Both the position numbers and the translations under genes were made by a program. Below are positions 63,162 to 64,000 of a DNA stretch of 64,000 nucleotides, piece by piece. Below the pieces are notes generated by a model. The model saw only the letters and a program-made list of their open reading frames with translations, was not told the DNA's origin and searched no databases. The stretch comes from CAVRQM01 sp963732775 (lineage in GTDB: Bacteria; Pseudomonadota; Alphaproteobacteria; Acetobacterales; Acetobacteraceae): NCBI GenBank assembly GCA_963732775.1, contig CAVTAR010000003.1, positions 1 to 64,000 of the forward strand, given 5' to 3'. Numbering within the stretch: position 1 is the stretch's first letter; every line of letters begins with the position of its first letter.

Positions 63162-64000
63162 TCAGCCCGCCGCCAGCGCGGTTTCCCGTGCCGTCCCGGG
63201 CGCCTCGATGCCGAGCATGAGCCGCACGTTCTGCACCGCCGCACCCGAGGCACCCTTGCCCAGATTGTCGAGCCGGGCGACCAGCAGCGCCTGCCGCTCG
63301 GCATCGCTGCCGAACACGAACAGCTCCAGCCGGTCAGTATCGACCAGCGCCTCCGGCTGCAGCCGCGCCGGGGGTTCGCCGTCGGCCACCCCCACCTGCG
63401 CGGACTCGCGATACCTGGCGGCGAGCGTGGCGCGCAGGGTGGCAAGCGTCGGGCGGCCCGCCAGCAGGTCGAGGTGCAGCGGGATGCTGACCAGCATCCC
63501 CTGCCGGAAATGGCCGACCGACGGGACGAACACCGGGCGCCGCTCCAGCCGGGCGTAGGCCCGCAGTTCGGCGACGTGCTTGTGGTCGAGCCCGAGGCCG
63601 TACAGCTCGAACGCCGGGCCGCCCTGCTGCTCGTGCGCGGCGATCATCGCCTTGCCGCCGCCGGAATAGCCGCTGACCGCGTTCACCGTGACCGGGTAGT
63701 CGCGCGCCAGCAGCCCGGCATCCACCAGCGGCCGCAGCAGGGCGATGGCACCGGTCGGGTAGCAGCCGGGGTTGCTCACGCGCGCCGCGCCGCCGATCGC
63801 GCGCGGCTGCTCGGGCGCCAGTTCCGAAAAGCCGTAGACCCAGCCCGGCGCCACGCGATGCGCCGTGCTGGCGTCGAGCACGCGGGGCGGCCGGGGCCAG
63901 GCGTCGAGCATCGCCACCGCCTCGCGCGCCGCCTCGTCGGGCAGGCACAGCACCACGAGATCGGACCGCCGCATCGCCTCGGCGCGGGCGCCGGCATCGC
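63162..64000 (-). CDS. argC: N-acetyl-gamma-glutamyl-phosphate reductase, type 2 (5' end beyond window)
   Basis: Arginine biosynthesis: NADPH reduction of N-acetylglutamyl phosphate to the semialdehyde. The visible C-terminal part (about 279 residues) contains the catalytic Cys in ARVSNPGCYPTGAIALLRP, AVSGYSGGGKAMIAAHEQ and the His of SVGHFRQGMLVSIPLHL. The short-form spacing matches the type 2 ArgC group of Alphaproteobacteria. The start lies right of position 64000. Confidence 0.93.
   Translation of the reverse strand, partial: DAGARAEAMRRSDLVVLCLPDEAAREAVAMLDAWPRPPRVLDASTAHRVAPGWVYGFSELAPEQPRAIGGAARVSNPGCYPTGAIALLRPLVDAGLLARDYPVTVNAVSGYSGGGKAMIAAHEQQGGPAFELYGLGLDHKHVAELRAYARLERRPVFVPSVGHFRQGMLVSIPLHLDLLAGRPTLATLRATLAARYRESAQVGVADGEPPARLQPEALVDTDRLELFVFGSDAERQALLVARLDNLGKGASGAAVQNVRLMLGIEAPGTARETALAAG

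Overview
The window is high-GC DNA (roughly 70% by eye) from an anoxygenic phototrophic alphaproteobacterium. The crtEF-bchCXYZ-pufBALMC order, a tetrahaem PufC, a serine cycle, class I PHA synthase and Sox/flavocytochrome c genes fit a purple non-sulfur lineage. Acetobacteraceae relatives (Rhodopila/Acidiphilium-like) are my best guess, made from gene content only.

Layout. 0.1-10.9 kb (minus): photosynthesis superoperon, read crtE-crtF-bchC-bchX-bchY-bchZ-pufB-pufA-pufL-pufM-pufC. PpsR/CrtJ-type TGT-N12-ACA operators lie before bchC and in the crtE/crtD divergent region, and strong hairpins follow bchZ, pufA and pufC. 11.0-13.4 kb (plus): crtD-crtC. 13.4-22.0 kb (minus): a nearly complete serine cycle, ftfL-sgaA-hprA-mtkA-mtkB-mcl-glyA. 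22-30.5 kb: ArsR-type regulator, NIPSNAP and ABM proteins, NDUFAF6-like protein, sodB, yajC, DUF815 ATPase, DUF892 protein, alcohol dehydrogenase, thioredoxin-CcdA pair, entericidin, VapBC. 30.6-35.8 kb: uvrB, pteridine-reductase-like SDR, uvrC. 35.8-43.5 kb: MFS, DUF421, retropepsin-like lipoprotein, DapA-like enzyme, pgsA, moaDE and small lipoproteins.

43.7-51.8 kb is the most unusual part: a lithotrophic electron-donor island. soxYZ-fccA-fccB (plus) meets a convergent operon of a triple-haem CcoO-like cytochrome plus a second complete tetrahaem PufC. Divergent from that operon are a cupredoxin-like protein, a Tat-exported metallophosphoesterase and a SoxA-like monohaem cytochrome c. I infer that reduced sulfur (or another inorganic donor) is oxidised in the periplasm and that the alternative PufC could pass the electrons to the photosynthetic reaction centre. 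51.9-64 kb is housekeeping: tRNA-Glu, recJ, glpX, hom, a Pro-rich lipoprotein, phaC, a CadC-like regulator, small secreted proteins, a gamma-carbonic-anhydrase-like protein and argC (cut by the window edge).

Reading-frame quality is uneven. Genes at 1.8-10.8, 18.3-21.7, 31.0-35.7 and 37.6-38.2 kb carry many single-base indels, while the rest is clean. Because essential-type genes (uvrB, uvrC) are hit like the photosynthesis genes, sequencing or assembly indels are more likely than gene decay. Coordinates of those genes span the whole reconstructed gene.
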